A program made the translations under genes and the position numbers. 14,584 nt of DNA from Rhodospirillaceae bacterium (GTDB lineage: Bacteria > Pseudomonadota > Alphaproteobacteria > Rhodospirillales > Magnetovibrionaceae). The notes under the pieces were generated by a model. The model had not been told where the DNA came from. It ran no database searches and saw only the letters and a program-made list of their open reading frames with translations. Shown here in pieces: positions 13,739 through 14,584 of the stretch (position 1 is the stretch's first letter; each line of letters opens with the position of its first letter). The DNA lies in NCBI GenBank assembly GCA_029881835.1, contig JAOULV010000009.1, positions 1-14,584 on the forward strand. Reading direction: 5' to 3'.

Positions 13739-13742
13739 GTAT
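13718..13742. promoter_or_regulatory. IscR type 1-like binding site
   Basis: The core GACTAAATTAGTC (13724-13736) is a dyad, flanked by CCC on the left and AAGTAT on the right. Compared with the E. coli type 1 consensus as I recall it (ATASYYGACTRWWWYAGTCRRSTAT), all positions agree except in the leftmost triplet. Together with iscR as second gene of the run, this strongly suggests IscR autoregulation. The divergent hydrolase gene could also be affected. Confidence 0.82.
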
Positions 13743-13855
13743 TAGAAATATCGAATACAAAAACAACTGAAGTATTTTTTAAGGCCACAACCAGCCAAAA
13801 TGGTTTAAAAAAAACCTTTAAAATCAATGGTATCAATTAAATTCATGGAAAAAAA

Positions 13856-14503
13856 ATGCCAGAAGTAATCTTCAACGGCCCCGATGGCCGCCTTGAGGGG
13901 CGCTATAGCCACTCAAAAGTGCCCGGCGCCCCAATAGCCCTAATACTCCACCCCAATCCGCTACACGGTGGCACCATGAACAACAAGGTGGTGTATTCAA
14001 TGTACCAATCCTTTGTAAAAAGAGGCTTTTCCACCCTGCGTTTTAATTTCCGTGGAATTGGGCGCAGCCAAGGCGAGTTTGATAGCGGTATCGGCGAAAT
14101 GAGCGACGCCGCATCGGCCCTTGATTGGTTGCAATCGCACAACCCCAGTGCCAGCGCATGCTGGATTGGCGGTTTTTCGTTTGGTGCGTGGATTTCCATG
14201 CAGTTAATGATGCGTCGCCCCGAAATAAGCGGCTTCTTGTCGGTGGCACCACCTGCGACCCAGCATGATTTTTCATTTTTGGCACCTTGCCCGGCATCTG
14301 GGTTAATTGTGCATGGCGACAAGGATGAATTGGTGGCAATTGAAGACGTCAATAAATTGGCGGCAAAATTAAAAAGCCAGAAAAACATCGTAATTGATTA
14401 CGAAGTTATCCAAGGCTGCGATCACCTTTTCACCAAGCACATGAAAAAGCTAAATCGCATTATTGAGGATTACCTCGATAAGTCATTGGAACAAGCGGCT
14501 TAA
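13856..14503 (+). CDS. Alpha/beta hydrolase of the COG2945 type
   Basis: A 215-residue soluble alpha/beta hydrolase. Visible elements are the oxyanion region LILHPNPLHGGTM (29-41), RFNFRGIGRSQG (62-73), the nucleophile elbow GGFSFGAW with S108, the acid in HGDKDE (D155/D157) and H190 in GCDHLF. The family is widespread in Proteobacteria as a predicted hydrolase or esterase; the substrate is unknown. The start is ATG at 13856-13858 with GGA 7 nt upstream. It is divergent from cysE across a region carrying an IscR-like box. From memory, homologs sit beside isc or suf genes in other Alphaproteobacteria, which would hint at, but not show, a link to Fe-S metabolism. Confidence 0.85.
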   Translation: MPEVIFNGPDGRLEGRYSHSKVPGAPIALILHPNPLHGGTMNNKVVYSMYQSFVKRGFSTLRFNFRGIGRSQGEFDSGIGEMSDAASALDWLQSHNPSASACWIGGFSFGAWISMQLMMRRPEISGFLSVAPPATQHDFSFLAPCPASGLIVHGDKDELVAIEDVNKLAAKLKSQKNIVIDYEVIQGCDHLFTKHMKKLNRIIEDYLDKSLEQAA

Positions 14504-14523
14504 AAAACCTGATTATTGCCCGA

Positions 14524-14584
14524 TTATTTTTTGGGCGCAGGATTAAACAGCGTACCTCCACGGGTGGGCTGAATGACGCCGGTT
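14524..14584 (-). CDS. 3' end of an unidentified gene, truncated by window edge
   Basis: An open minus-strand frame enters from the right edge and ends at TAA (14524-14526). The visible C-terminus reads TGVIQPTRGGTLFNPAPKK. It is convergent with the hydrolase gene, with 20 bp between stops. Only 19 residues are visible, too few to name a family, so even its coding status is uncertain. Confidence 0.4.
   Translation of the reverse strand, partial: TGVIQPTRGGTLFNPAPKK

Larger units (their letters stand above)
13570..13855. other. 286-bp divergent regulatory region between cysE/isc and the hydrolase
   Basis: AT-rich region with no ORF. It holds, from right to left on the minus strand, an IscR-like box and promoter (13710-13742), a long leader of about 134 nt with a small ACCC-GAGA-GGGT hairpin (13625-13636), and a tandem repeat just before the cysE RBS (13585-13606). 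On the plus side a short stem GGTTT-AAACC (13802-13816) precedes the hydrolase RBS. No convincing plus-strand promoter was found. Confidence 0.6.

Noticed and set aside
14508..14530. Repeated GATTATT after the hydrolase gene as a terminator or attachment site
   Set aside because: It is a 7-bp direct repeat with no stem, too short to interpret.

Overview
The window is an alphaproteobacterial chromosome segment built around a complete ISC iron-sulfur cluster assembly operon. Several features point to Alphaproteobacteria: an Atm1-type ABC exporter, a DivK-like receiver with its phospho-acceptor at D53, a mitochondrion-like zinc-finger HscB, an MnmA with the alphaproteobacterial Cys-Cys insertion, and a DUF599 membrane protein. 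Base composition is moderate, with AT-rich intergenic regions. A Rhodospirillales-like or other marine lineage that uses IscR would fit, but that placement is inference. No tRNA, rRNA, CRISPR array or insertion sequence was seen.

Layout. (1) 1-1546, plus strand: the 3' part of an Atm1/HMT1-type exporter gene, cut by the window edge. (2) 1559-3273, minus strand: a DivK-like single-domain receiver followed by a REC-EAL protein, a predicted c-di-GMP phosphodiesterase. (3) 3491-5365, minus strand: a DUF599 membrane protein followed by mnmA, the tRNA 2-thiouridylase. (4) 5487-5684, plus strand: a small, unrecognised membrane protein with a Gly-rich linker and a six-Asp C-terminus, convergent with iscX. 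(5) 5691-13569, minus strand: cysE, iscR, a NifS-like cysteine desulfurase, iscS, iscU, iscA, hscB, hscA, fdx and iscX, all in one orientation. (6) 13856-14503, plus strand: an alpha/beta hydrolase divergent from cysE. (7) 14524-14584, minus strand: the 3' end of an unidentified gene.

How the genes work together. CysE makes O-acetylserine for cysteine synthesis. Cysteine is the sulfur donor for IscS and perhaps for the second desulfurase. Sulfur and iron meet on IscU, with electrons from Fdx and modulation by IscX. HscB and HscA release the cluster, and IscA acts as a carrier. IscR senses cluster status. A 25-bp dyad at 13718-13742 closely matches the E. coli type 1 IscR site and sits on the -35 and spacer of a well-spaced promoter reading into cysE, so the run is probably IscR-autoregulated. 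Nearby mnmA consumes IscS-derived sulfur, and the Atm1-type exporter belongs to a family tied to export of glutathione-linked sulfur or metal species. The window is therefore a sulfur and Fe-S neighbourhood.

Most of it is recognisable housekeeping. The parts least explained by known families are the poly-Asp mini-protein and the 9-bp dyad in the divergent region beside it, the second cysteine desulfurase, the lysine-rich C-terminal tail of CysE, and the hairpins placed between operon genes.
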